Shown one piece after another: positions 27,147 to 35,138 of a stretch of 64,000 nucleotides of DNA; the stretch's first letter is position 1, and every line of letters begins with the position of its first letter. The stretch covers positions 62,001 through 126,000 of the forward strand of contig JABFGH010000008.1 of assembly GCA_013112585.1 (NCBI GenBank), given 5' to 3'. Made by a program: the position numbers and the translations under genes. This DNA comes from Ignavibacteriota bacterium (GTDB lineage: Bacteria > Bacteroidota > Ignavibacteria > Ignavibacteriales > Melioribacteraceae). The notes below the pieces were generated by a model. That model did not search any database. It was not told the DNA's origin and saw only the letters and a program-made list of their open reading frames with translations.

Positions 27147-28304
27147 ATGTTTGAAACATCGATAATTGAATTAAGTAAATCAAATTTTAAGAGTAATATT
27201 AAATACATTCAAGATTTAATTGGTGAGAATGTATTGCTTGCACCGGTAATTAAGGGCAACGCATACGGACATGGAATTGAGCAATTTGTTCTGATGGCTC
27301 AAACCTGCTGTAAAATAAAAATATTTTGTGTGTACAGTGCCTGCGAGGCTCTGCGCGTATTTAAAACCGCTAAAGCCAAAACCAGAATTATAATAATGGG
27401 CTGGCTTGATAATGATGAAGTTGAATGGGCAATAAAAAACAATATAGAATATTACGTATTTGATATCGACCGGTTAAGAACTTCTATTGAAAAATCAAAG
27501 AAAGTTAAAAAACCTGCTTTGATTCATTTGGAATTGGAAACAGGAATGAACAGAACTGGTTTTGAAAATAAAGAACTTATGGAAGCAATTGATATTTTAA
27601 AATCACGAAACGCCAGGCATCTTAAACTGAAAGGAATTTGCACCCATTATGCCGGTGCAGAAAGCATTGCAAATTATTTTAGGGTACGTAAGCAATATAA
27701 TAACTTTAAAAAGCTGACAAGCATGCTCTCCAATAACGGAGTTATTGCCGGGAGTTATCATTCCTCAAGTTCTGCCGCAACAATAACTTATCCTAAAATG
27801 CGGATGGATATGGTTCGTGTAGGAATTTTAATGTATGGTTTCTGGCCCAGTCAGGAAACATTTGTTGGTCACAGTACAAAACAAAAATTGCATGAGGACC
27901 CTTTAAAAAGAGTAATCTCCTGGAAAACAAAGGTTATGAGTGTGAAGTCGGTAAAGAAAGGTGAATTTATTGGCTACGGTACACACTACTTTGCAGAACG
28001 TAATACAGACATAGCAATTCTTCCGGTTGGTTACGGACATGGCTACAGCCGTTCACTAAGTAATTCCGGCGTTGTACTTATACACGGCAGGCGGGCAGCG
28101 GTTGCCGGAATTGTTAATATGAACTTAACAATTGTTGACATAACCGATATACCAAATGTAAAAAAAGGTGATGAAGTTGTTCTTATCGGCGAACAGAAAA
28201 ATAATTGTATTTCTGTTTCTTCATTCACCGCAATGAGTGACCAGTTAAATTATGAACTTCTTACCAGACTGCCGATAGATATTCCGAGACAGATTGTGGA
28301 TTAA
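27147..28304 (+). CDS. Alanine racemase family protein
   Basis: 385 residues. The PLP lysine is Lys36 in the canonical APVIKGNAYGHG. RVGILMYGFWP, the second active-site region FIGYGTHYFAERNTDIAILPVGYGHGYSR and the C-terminal barrel (VVLIHGRRAAVAGIVNMNLTIVDITDI) are all of the Alr type. The usual GRVCMDQ stretch reads GIVNMNL, so it is a divergent Alr. It should interconvert L- and D-amino acids. A second, non-paralogous racemase in one operon suggests a catabolic or epimerising pathway and not only cell-wall D-alanine supply. It is the last gene of the operon. Confidence 0.85.
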   Translation: MFETSIIELSKSNFKSNIKYIQDLIGENVLLAPVIKGNAYGHGIEQFVLMAQTCCKIKIFCVYSACEALRVFKTAKAKTRIIIMGWLDNDEVEWAIKNNIEYYVFDIDRLRTSIEKSKKVKKPALIHLELETGMNRTGFENKELMEAIDILKSRNARHLKLKGICTHYAGAESIANYFRVRKQYNNFKKLTSMLSNNGVIAGSYHSSSSAATITYPKMRMDMVRVGILMYGFWPSQETFVGHSTKQKLHEDPLKRVISWKTKVMSVKSVKKGEFIGYGTHYFAERNTDIAILPVGYGHGYSRSLSNSGVVLIHGRRAAVAGIVNMNLTIVDITDIPNVKKGDEVVLIGEQKNNCISVSSFTAMSDQLNYELLTRLPIDIPRQIVD

Positions 28305-28310
28305 AAAAAG

Positions 28311-28356
28311 ATGCATGAATGGATGGATGAATGATTGAATGAATGATTGAATGATT
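28311..28356. repeat. Short-unit tandem repeat (TGAATGAT-like)
   Basis: Directly after the racemase stop, the sequence runs through degenerate 4- and 8-base units of the form GAATGGATGGATGAATGATTGAAT. It looks like a microsatellite-type slippage tract and not coding. Confidence 0.6.
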
Positions 28357-28562
28357 TGCTTAGTGTCTTAATGAAGATTCTAAAAATTATACTCTCTTGC
28401 AATAATAATATTTCCCGCTATTATTTCTTTTTATCAAAGACTCCAAAAATTCAGTAGCCTTTTTTAAAGGTTGTATTACCTCTTTTCATATTGTAATTTT
28501 GAATAAGATTAAAACATTCTATTAGGGGAATAAAATAAAAGGGAAACTTATAGAGACTTAAA

Positions 28563-29015
28563 ATGAAAAATATTTTTGCAATATCATTTTCAATTTTATT
28601 CATTTTCTCCGGCTGCAGTGTAATTGGACTGGGAATAGGTATTTATAATCATGAGGATCCTGAATACAAAGTATTTTATCACTTAGACTTGCTAAAAGAA
28701 TTAACTCCTGGGACTAAAATTATTTTAGAATTGAATGATGGTGAAAAAGTAAAAGGTAAATTCATTTATTTTGAAGAACAAACTCATGGTGAAAACTTTC
28801 AAAATGATTCTATCGGTCAAAAAGTATTTTGGGAAATCTCAATAAAAACTTCTGATAAATACAGTAAAACATATTTAAGCTACGAAGTCAGAACAATTAA
28901 AGAAGTAATTAATGAAAGAAACTATGCTGTGCCGATTGGATTAGGAATTGGACTTGCTGTTGATGTGTTAGTTTATTTTTACATTAAATCACTTGATTTG
29001 AATTTTGGAGGGTAA
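28563..29015 (+). CDS. Hypothetical lipoprotein
   Basis: 150 residues. The N-terminus MKNIFAISFSILFIFSGCSVIG is a lipoprotein signal with lipobox FSGC. The mature part has a basic/beta stretch (TKIILELNDGEKVKGKFIYFEE), reminiscent of an SH3-like or Sm-like small barrel, and a hydrophobic C-terminal helix (VPIGLGIGLAVDVLVYFYI) that could insert in a membrane. I do not recognise the family. It is an isolated gene between the racemase operon and the toxin/antitoxin pair. Confidence 0.65.
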   Translation: MKNIFAISFSILFIFSGCSVIGLGIGIYNHEDPEYKVFYHLDLLKELTPGTKIILELNDGEKVKGKFIYFEEQTHGENFQNDSIGQKVFWEISIKTSDKYSKTYLSYEVRTIKEVINERNYAVPIGLGIGLAVDVLVYFYIKSLDLNFGG

Positions 29016-29130
29016 ATAAGTTTCAACAATTCATTTCATATCATGAGCTAACCATTAGGATACAAATTTAGAACACAAAAAATAACACTGATATTTGTCT
29101 TGGGATTATATATAATATCGTTTCAATAAG

Positions 29131-29550
29131 ATTAGATTTGTAATAGATGCAAACATAATTGGCTCTGCTTCAAAATCTAAGAATGGATTTTCATTTAAAT
29201 TATTATCAATGATTGATGATAAAAGATTTCAAGTTTTTATATCCGTTCCTTTGATCTTGGAATATGAAGATGCAGTAAAACGAAACAGTTCAGATATAAA
29301 ACTTAGTTCAACTGAAATAGATGATGTTTTAGATTATATATGCCTTATCGGAAATCAAAGAAAAATATTCTACTTATGGAGACCCTTTTTAAAGGATAGT
29401 AAAGATGATATGGTTCTTGAAATAGCTGTTGAATCTAATTCTGACTTTATAATTAGTTTTAATAAAAAAGATTTTAAAGGAATTGAAAAGTTCAATTTAG
29501 AGGTAATTACTCCCAAAGAATTTCTTAAAAAAATTGGAGAAAAAATATGA
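29131..29550 (+). CDS. PIN-family toxin (COG1569 type), apparent ATT start
   Basis: About 140 residues if it starts at 29131. The N-terminal strand IRFVIDANIIGSASKSKNG carries the first PIN aspartate and matches the usual 'MRFVIDTNV' beginning of this toxin family, but the expected ATG reads ATT. No ATG, GTG or TTG is in frame between the stop at 29113 and the ATG at 29209, and starting at 29209 would remove the first catalytic aspartate. Other acidic residues are present (LILEYEDAV, KDDMVLEIAVESNSDFIISFNKKDF). PIN toxins are metal-dependent RNases. The stop overlaps the antitoxin ATG by four bases (ATGA). Either an ATT start is used or the toxin is inactivated. Confidence 0.75.
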   Translation: MRFVIDANIIGSASKSKNGFSFKLLSMIDDKRFQVFISVPLILEYEDAVKRNSSDIKLSSTEIDDVLDYICLIGNQRKIFYLWRPFLKDSKDDMVLEIAVESNSDFIISFNKKDFKGIEKFNLEVITPKEFLKKIGEKI

Positions 29551-29780
29551 GTATTATAAGTTTAAGATTACCGGAATCCTTACATAAAAAAGCCAGGGAT
29601 ATTGCTAAGAAAGAAAAAACTTCTATAAATCAATTAGTCTCTTCAGCATTAGGCGAAAAAATATCTGCAATTATGACTGAAGAATATATTGAAAATAGAG
29701 CTAAAAAAGGGAGTCGTGCTAAGTTTAAAAAAGCGCTAAAAAAAGTTGCCGATACTGAACCAAATACTATGGACCAATAA
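29547..29780 (+). CDS. Ribbon-helix-helix antitoxin (HicB/CopG-like)
   Basis: 77 residues. The N-terminal MSIISLRLPESLHKKARDIAKKEKTSINQLVSSAL is a ribbon-helix-helix DNA-binding motif; the C-terminal part (MTEEYIENRAKKGSRAKFKKALKKV) resembles the toxin-binding tail of proteins commonly named HicB-family antitoxins paired with PIN toxins. It overlaps the toxin gene by four bases. It would bind the toxin and repress the operon. Confidence 0.82.
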   Translation: MSIISLRLPESLHKKARDIAKKEKTSINQLVSSALGEKISAIMTEEYIENRAKKGSRAKFKKALKKVADTEPNTMDQ

Positions 29781-30156
29781 TGATAGAGATTATTAGTGTA
29801 CGATAGTTTTAGATATGTTAAAGATGATTCGCTTTTCGGAAAATAAAATCTACCGTCATTGCAAGGAATCCGTCGGCTGACGAAGCAATCTGCTGATAAG
29901 AGATGACAATTAACAGATTGCTTCCCCGCAAAATACTACAGCGGGAAAGGCGAAAAAAACCCTACAAACAATCCGTAAACCGACGGAGGCGGGAGGCAAT
30001 GACAGCCATATTCTGAATATAATTACGAAAACCACTTTGTGTTCAGTTTATTGCCACCGCTAAAAAAATCAACTCTTCTTTAACACAGTCCAACTTGTTT
30101 ATTAAAGCTATCGTACTTATTTTGAATTCAAAATTTATAAATCAATCCTACTAATT
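29781..30156. other. Intergenic region carrying a palindromic repeat element
   Basis: 376 bases after the antitoxin. Most of it is the nested palindromic element at 29855-30003; the rest holds the promoter region of the PAP2 gene. No gene seen. Confidence 0.5.
29855..30003. repeat. Nested palindromic element (MITE/REP-like)
   Basis: Outer arms GTCATTGC (29855-29862) and GCAATGAC (29996-30003) enclose CCGTCGG/CCGACGG arms and an inner pair AAGCAATCTG (29883-29892) / CAGATTGCTT (29914-29923). The GC content is visibly higher than the surroundings. This matches the general pattern of the 'GTCATTGCGAGG...GAAGCAATC' dispersed repeats of many bacterial phyla. No transposase is encoded. Confidence 0.7.
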
Positions 30157-30762
30157 ATGGCAGATTTTTTATACTCAATTGATGTAGCAATTTTTCATTT
30201 CATTAACAGCACAATCTCAAATTCTCTGTTCGATAAATTTTTCCCCTTCATTACAGAAGTAAAGCATTGGTATTTACTCTACTTTGTGCTATTGGGAACA
30301 GTTTGGGTTAAGGGTGGCAGAATAGGAAAAATTGCCGTAATCGGATCAATTTTACTGATAACAATTTCTGATCAATTCAGCAGCACATTTTTAAAGAACT
30401 GGGTTATGAGGATTAGACCCTGCCAGGTTTTAGATGCTAAAATTTTCGCTGATTCTGTTGATTGTCCCAGTTCATATTCTTTTCCCTCATCACACGCGGT
30501 AAATAACTTTGCAATTGCAGTTTATTTTATACGTATTTTTCCAAAATACAAATGGGTTCTTCTGATAACAGCATTTTTAGTAGCACTTTCCAGAACTTAT
30601 GTCGGGGTGCATTATCCCTCCGATATTTTCTTCGGAGGATTAATCGGTGCATCTATTGGTTATTTATTATCTATTGCCGCATTAAAAACAAATGAATATT
30701 TTTCATTAAAAACTGATAAAAATCAAAACGCAAAAGACTACACTGATGAAAACAAAACTTGA
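30157..30762 (+). CDS. PAP2-family membrane phosphatase
   Basis: 201 residues with about six membrane helices. The three acid-phosphatase motifs are KNWVMRIRP (KX6RP), PSSHAVN (PSxH form of PSGH) and SRTYVGVHYPSD (SRX5HX3D). Members dephosphorylate lipid phosphates such as undecaprenyl pyrophosphate or phosphatidic acid at the outer face of the inner membrane. The C-terminus overlaps the AMP nucleosidase gene by 17 bases. Confidence 0.88.
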   Translation: MADFLYSIDVAIFHFINSTISNSLFDKFFPFITEVKHWYLLYFVLLGTVWVKGGRIGKIAVIGSILLITISDQFSSTFLKNWVMRIRPCQVLDAKIFADSVDCPSSYSFPSSHAVNNFAIAVYFIRIFPKYKWVLLITAFLVALSRTYVGVHYPSDIFFGGLIGASIGYLLSIAALKTNEYFSLKTDKNQNAKDYTDENKT

Positions 30763-31519
30763 AATAGCAAAAAATTGGCTGCCGAGATATACCGGTACTC
30801 CAATTGACGAATTTGGTGACTATTTACTTCTAACTAACTTTAATAATTACGTTACAAAATTTTCCGACAAATTTAGCTGTAATGTAAACGGAATCGGAAA
30901 ACCGATGCAGTCAGCAACAAACTCTGCCGGACTTTCAATTATTAATTTTGGTATGGGTTCTTCCATGGCGGCTACAATTATGGATATTCTTGTTGCACGC
31001 AACCCAAAGGGAGTTCTATTTCTCGGAAAATGCGGCGGATTAAAACAATCAACTGAGATTGGACATTTTATTTTACCAACTGCTGCAATACGGGGCGAAG
31101 GAACCAGTAACGATTATATGCCGAGAGTGGTACCTGCATTGCCCTCCTTTAAATTGCATAAATTTGTTTCAAATAAAATTATTCATCATAAAATGGATTA
31201 CCGAACCGGAGTTATTTACACAACAAATAGAAGAGTTTGGGAGTGGGATAAAAAATTCAAAAAATATTTACGAAGATTAGGCGCAATTGGAATTGATATG
31301 GAAACCGCAACAATTTTTATTGTCGGCTATGCTAATCAAATTGCGCGCGGTGCATTATTGCTGGTTTCCGACTTGCCGATGATACCCGAAGGAGTTAAAA
31401 CCGAGGAATCAGATAAAATGATAACTGAAGAATATGTCGATTTGCATCTTCAAATTGGTATAGAAGCTATGACGGAAATTGGCAGTAAGGGGGAACAAAT
31501 TAAGCATTTTACTTATTAA
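30746..31519 (+). CDS. amn: AMP nucleosidase
   Basis: 257 residues of the PNP/UDP phosphorylase fold, close in sequence style to the short AMP nucleosidases of Bacteroidota. Motifs include SIINFGMGSSMAATIMDIL, VLFLGKCGGLKQS (phosphate or ribose site), GIDMETATIFIVGYANQI (the ribose-binding GxDMEsA motif) and ALLLVSDLP (catalytic aspartate). It splits AMP to adenine and ribose 5-phosphate. The gene overlaps the PAP2 gene, so the two are likely translated from one message. Confidence 0.88.
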   Translation: MKTKLEIAKNWLPRYTGTPIDEFGDYLLLTNFNNYVTKFSDKFSCNVNGIGKPMQSATNSAGLSIINFGMGSSMAATIMDILVARNPKGVLFLGKCGGLKQSTEIGHFILPTAAIRGEGTSNDYMPRVVPALPSFKLHKFVSNKIIHHKMDYRTGVIYTTNRRVWEWDKKFKKYLRRLGAIGIDMETATIFIVGYANQIARGALLLVSDLPMIPEGVKTEESDKMITEEYVDLHLQIGIEAMTEIGSKGEQIKHFTY

Positions 31520-31581
31520 AGTGGTATATATTTTATATCTTAACTTTTAGTTAGTTTTGTTAATAAACAACAGGTACTAGG

Positions 31582-32019
31582 ATGAAAACAAGAGCGAGCA
31601 TATTTACCTTAATATTTTTAGGCTTATTTGTTAGTACAATTTGGGCACAGCCAAATAAAGAAGCTGATGATATTAAAAACACTTTAACTGTTATTTTTGA
31701 TTTAAGTAAAGCCGATGATTTTGAAGGCGCAGCAAAATATATTGTCTATTCCGGAGATGATAATGCTAGAAAATTTGTTGATACTTATAATTATAAGGTA
31801 CGCCGCGAAGCGAAAGATGTTAAAAGAATTACAAAAAAAATTAAAGCTCTGCTTGATATAACCGATAAATATAATTTTATCGATTTCAAAAACGAAACAA
31901 GAGATGCAAACAAAATTTATATTCAAATGGTTAATTTCGTCAGCAGCGGTCAGCAGCTTACTACAAAGTTTGAATTTTTGAAAGTAGGCGATAAATATTT
32001 ACTGCTCAGCGTAAAGTAA
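31582..32019 (+). CDS. Hypothetical secreted protein
   Basis: 145 residues with a signal peptide (IFTLIFLGLFVSTIWAQ). The mature part is a small alpha+beta domain (IKNTLTVIFDLSKADDFEGAAKYIVYSG; YIQMVNFVSSGQQLTTKFEFLKVGDKYLLLSV) like DUF4878/NTF2-type lumazine-like folds, in which a helical start is followed by a curved sheet; that assignment is weak. A good intrinsic terminator follows at 32035-32056. Confidence 0.65.
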   Translation: MKTRASIFTLIFLGLFVSTIWAQPNKEADDIKNTLTVIFDLSKADDFEGAAKYIVYSGDDNARKFVDTYNYKVRREAKDVKRITKKIKALLDITDKYNFIDFKNETRDANKIYIQMVNFVSSGQQLTTKFEFLKVGDKYLLLSVK

Positions 32020-32034
32020 TAACAAATTAATTAA

Positions 32035-32056
32035 ATGCCCCATGCGGGCATTTTTT
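32035..32056 (+). terminator. Rho-independent terminator
   Basis: ATGCCC (32035-32040), 5-base loop, GGGCAT (32046-32051), then a run of T to 32056. It ends the transcript of the secreted protein gene. It also shows that the ATG at 32035 inside the stem is not a start codon. Confidence 0.85.
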
Positions 32057-32070
32057 ATTCAATTGAAAGT

Positions 32071-32511
32071 ATGAACAATTCTCTTCAAACCGCAATTTTC
32101 AAAAAGCTTGATAACATTTTTATAATTCTTTTATCAAGCCAACTCTTCTTAATAATAACTTCATTTTTTATTGCCTCAAATAATTATTCAGTAACAGCAA
32201 GTAATGTAGGGAATGAACTAAGGCTTGCTATTATGATAATTACTTTAACTGCGGTTGTTATTGTTAGAGGCTATTACAATTCAACTATTTCCAAAATAAA
32301 ACTAATGCCTACGCTTGATGAAAAAATTGATGCCTTTTACGCTGCAAGTATAAATCGTTTGGCTGTTACTGAAATTTTAAGTCTTATTAATTTGATAACA
32401 TTTTTAACCACAACTCAATACGTCTTTATAATAATTTCCATCATCCTTTTTATTCTTTTTATAGTTTATCGCCCAACCGAAAAAGTTTTTGAATCAGAAT
32501 TAAATAAATAA
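32071..32511 (+). CDS. Hypothetical inner membrane protein
   Basis: 146 residues with about four membrane helices (IFIILLSSQLFLIITSFFIA; LRLAIMIITLTAVVIVRGYY; AVTEILSLINLITFL; YVFIIISIILFILFIVY). The frame opens at 32035, but that ATG lies in a terminator stem, so I take the ATG at 32071, preceded by GAAAG. The family is not recognised. Confidence 0.65.
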   Translation: MNNSLQTAIFKKLDNIFIILLSSQLFLIITSFFIASNNYSVTASNVGNELRLAIMIITLTAVVIVRGYYNSTISKIKLMPTLDEKIDAFYAASINRLAVTEILSLINLITFLTTTQYVFIIISIILFILFIVYRPTEKVFESELNK

Positions 32512-32594
32512 CATAATTTAATTTTCAAGCTGATTTATCTTTGGAGTAATATTCTTTATTTTAGTTTATCAAATCAACTGAGTTGAGGTAATAA

Positions 32595-33200
32595 ATGGAA
32601 AGGATATCATTAAGACCCAATCGTAAACTACTTAACAAACAATTTTATGTACTTCTAACAATAACAGCATTTAATTTATTTTTAGGATTACTCCTTCAGA
32701 TTTTAATTCCATTGGGGAAAGCTACACCCGAGCAAGTTTCAATAATTTTATGGCCAATATTAATTGGTTTAATAATTTTAATGTGGATAATTGCAACTCC
32801 AATAATTTTTCTCTGGGTAAAAAATTTAGAGTATTTTATTGAGGAGGAGCGGATTAGAATTCATAAAGGAATTTTAACAAAAATTCAGCAGAACATTCCT
32901 TACAGAGCCGTAACTGATTTTCAACTTCACAGGTCACTTTACGACAGATTTCTCGGCATCGGTTCAATTCGAATTCAGACTGCAGGTCAAACACAATCAC
33001 CAACCGGTTACGAGGCGAATATAGCAGGCTTGGTTGATTGGGACAATTTGATGCGCGAGTTGAGAAAACGGCTTAAAAGATTTCATGGTGAAGCAATAAC
33101 AGATAAAGAGGGAGAGGAAAGATTAGAGACCTCCGATGATGTTTTTGAACAAATTTTGATTGAGTTAAGGGAAATCAAAAAAGTATTAAAAGATAGATAA
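32595..33200 (+). CDS. Bacterial PH domain membrane protein (YdbS/YdbT type)
   Basis: 201 residues. Two membrane helices (FYVLLTITAFNLFLGLLLQIL and IILWPILIGLIILMWIIATPIIFLWV) precede a bPH2 domain: IEEERIRIHKGILTKIQQNIPYRAVTDFQLHRSLYDRFLGIGSIRIQTAG. The C-terminal ~50 residues are charged and probably helical. These proteins are of unknown function and sit in the inner membrane. GAGG lies upstream of the ATG. Confidence 0.85.
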   Translation: MERISLRPNRKLLNKQFYVLLTITAFNLFLGLLLQILIPLGKATPEQVSIILWPILIGLIILMWIIATPIIFLWVKNLEYFIEEERIRIHKGILTKIQQNIPYRAVTDFQLHRSLYDRFLGIGSIRIQTAGQTQSPTGYEANIAGLVDWDNLMRELRKRLKRFHGEAITDKEGEERLETSDDVFEQILIELREIKKVLKDR

Positions 33201-33617
33201 TAGGTAGAGAAGTTAATGCAGTTCTATTTACAGGATCTTTTTGCATCTGTACTTGTCACAAACACACCTTAGAATTTTTTGATAATATCTATACATCTAA
33301 GTTGACCATCGCCCTTTAAAAGAAAAAGCTGAAAGAGAGAAGTCAGTTTTTTCTTTGCGAGCTTTGCGTGAAAAGTTTTTAAAGTCTTTGCACGCCAAGA
33401 CGCTAAGACGCAAAGTTTTAAAATTATTCTTTCTGTCTTCCAAAGTTTAGTTTTAATTAAATCAGGTAATCTCAATTGATTATCATCTATTTTTACGTAA
33501 ATCAGACCAGTTCTTTCTTAGCGGTCTATGCGTGAAAGGCTTTTAACCGCAGAGGATGCGAGACAGACACCATTATCTATGGAAGAGCTAAGAAAAAATT
33601 AAATGACGCGAAAACAA
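33201..33617. repeat. Intergenic region with eroded dispersed-repeat sequence
   Basis: About 400 bases. The part from ~33345 to 33420 has phrases such as GCGAGCTTTGCGTGAAAAG and ACGCCAAGACGCTAAGACGC, and 33510-33565 has a related GCGGTCTATGCGTGAAAGG. These are decayed copies of an intergenic repeat, common in such genomes. The reading frame at 33269-33475 lies inside it and is not a gene. Confidence 0.5.
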
Positions 33618-34214
33618 TCAGAGAAGTTTTTGCAGTTCTATTTTACTATACCTTTTAAGCATCTGTTTTCTAACTTTTTCGAGAGGATATTTATCTTTAT
33701 TCATTAGGTAGCCGAGAAATATCCCGTCAAATAAACCGCCAAAAATTCTTGCTTCGGCAACAGCGTTTTTCATTCCGATTCTTCTGAATATTTGTTCGAA
33801 TACTTTATACATTGAATCATAAACTTCATCAAAAATTAAAACCGAGCTTTTTAAAACACTTGGCTGAAAAATAATTCCCATGTAAAGAAGCCAAAACTCC
33901 TCATTATCTTTTACATACTTAAAGGAATAATTTATTATCAATTTCAATTTTTCAAATGGGTCATCAGATTTATTCATAACTATCTCAACCTGATTACTCA
34001 TCTCCTGCATTAAAATTAATAAAGCCTCCAGTAAATGTTTTTTACTCTTATAATAGTTGTAGGCTAAACCCTTTGACACTCCCGCAGCTTCGGCGATATC
34101 GCTCATGGATGTTCCATGAAAACCCTTTCTTGCAAATAGCTTTAATGCAGCCTCAAGAATTTTTTTACTTGTCTTTTCCCGCAGTAATTTATTTTGTTCC
34201 GGTGTTCTCGGCAT
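33618..34214 (-). CDS. TetR family transcriptional regulator
   Basis: 198 residues. The N-terminal helix-turn-helix is typical: KKILEAALKLFARKGFHGTSMSDIAEAAGVSKGLAYNYYKSKKHLLEALL. The C-terminal ~140 residues are a helical ligand-binding domain. A palindrome at 34221-34240 sits directly before its start codon and a second, nearly identical one lies before the divergent export operon at 34335-34354. It therefore probably represses itself and that operon until a lipophilic ligand binds. Confidence 0.9.
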   Translation of the reverse strand: MPRTPEQNKLLREKTSKKILEAALKLFARKGFHGTSMSDIAEAAGVSKGLAYNYYKSKKHLLEALLILMQEMSNQVEIVMNKSDDPFEKLKLIINYSFKYVKDNEEFWLLYMGIIFQPSVLKSSVLIFDEVYDSMYKVFEQIFRRIGMKNAVAEARIFGGLFDGIFLGYLMNKDKYPLEKVRKQMLKRYSKIELQKLL

Positions 34215-34220
34215 TTTCTA

Positions 34221-34240
34221 TTGAATAAATGTTCAGTCAA
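34221..34240. promoter_or_regulatory. TetR operator 1 (predicted)
   Basis: TTGAATAAATGTTCAGTCAA is an imperfect palindrome seven bases upstream of the TetR start. It matches the reverse complement of the second site at 34335-34354 in 18 of 20 bases. Confidence 0.75.
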
Positions 34241-34334
34241 AAATTACTTTATTTTTGGTTTACTTTCAACACTTTCCAAATTTTATGAGTAATTTATAAT
34301 TATAATTGACAAATAAATAAATTTATTTTAGTTT

Positions 34335-34354
34335 TTGACTGAACGTTTAGTCAA
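34335..34354. promoter_or_regulatory. TetR operator 2 (predicted)
   Basis: TTGACTGAACGTTTAGTCAA is a 20-base palindrome with a single mismatched pair. It lies 46 bases upstream of the LolA-like gene, within its promoter region, and repeats the site next to the TetR gene. Confidence 0.78.
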
Positions 34355-34399
34355 TTAAAACGTCTAACTTTTCAGAATTCAAAAAAATAAGTGAGTATT

Positions 34400-35137
34400 A
34401 TGAAACTGACTATAATTTTAACCCTGTTTTTAAGCTGTTCTGTTTTTGCTCAAACCGCTGATGAAATAATCAACAAAGCCGAAAAACTAATTAAGGGTGA
34501 ATCAGCCCACGGAATAGTTGAAATGACAATTACCACTCCCCATTTTACACGAACACTCAAAATGGAAAACTGGTGGGTAGGAAATGAAAAGGCGCTTATC
34601 GTTACTAAATCCCCAAAAAAAGAAGAAGGCAACAAAACATTAAAGATTGGTAATGAAATGTGGACGTACCTTAAGCACACAGAAACAACAATTAAAATTC
34701 CTCCCTCAATGATGCTGCAGTCCTGGAACGGATCGGATTTTACAAATGACGATCTTGTTCGGGAATCGAATATGAATGAAGATTATAACATTAAGCTATA
34801 TGGTGATGACACAATTGATACTACACTTTGCTGGAAAATTCAACTTGATCCTAAACCTGATGCACCTGTTGTTTGGGGTAAACTGTTTTATTGGGTTTCC
34901 AAAAATAATTTTACACCGGTAAAGGTTGAATACTATGACGAAAAAGGAAGTTTAATGAGATATATGAGTTTTTCTGAGTTAAAAAAATTCGGCGATAGAA
35001 CACTCCCCTCGGTTTGGGCAATGCATAATGTTAAAAAAGAAGGACATAAAACGGCAATGAAAATTCTTGAAATGAAATTTAATATAAAAATTAAAGATAG
35101 AATATTTTCGTTTAGAGAATTAGAGCGGGGAAATTAA
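34400..35137 (+). CDS. LolA-like outer membrane lipoprotein-sorting protein
   Basis: 245 residues with a signal peptide (LTIILTLFLSCSVFAQ). The mature part is a half-barrel of the LolA/LppX kind: ADEIINKAEKLIKGESAHGIVEMTITTPHFTRTLKMENWW, then ALIVTKSPKKEEGNKTLKIGNEMWTYLKHTETTIKIPPSMM. The family carries lipids or lipoproteins across the periplasm. A GTG at 34391 is also in frame, but ATG 34400 has GTGAG at the right distance. It heads an operon with FtsX-type permeases and a LolD-type ATPase, so it probably works as their periplasmic carrier. Confidence 0.85.
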   Translation: MKLTIILTLFLSCSVFAQTADEIINKAEKLIKGESAHGIVEMTITTPHFTRTLKMENWWVGNEKALIVTKSPKKEEGNKTLKIGNEMWTYLKHTETTIKIPPSMMLQSWNGSDFTNDDLVRESNMNEDYNIKLYGDDTIDTTLCWKIQLDPKPDAPVVWGKLFYWVSKNNFTPVKVEYYDEKGSLMRYMSFSELKKFGDRTLPSVWAMHNVKKEGHKTAMKILEMKFNIKIKDRIFSFRELERGN

Positions 35138-35138
35138 A

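Noticed and set aside
32035-32070. ATG at 32035 as start of the membrane protein
   Set aside because: It is part of a terminator stem with T-run; ATG 32071 follows a usable GAAAG.
33269-33475. Minus-strand open frame of 68 codons
   Set aside because: It lies in eroded repeat sequence with no ribosome binding site or recognisable family.
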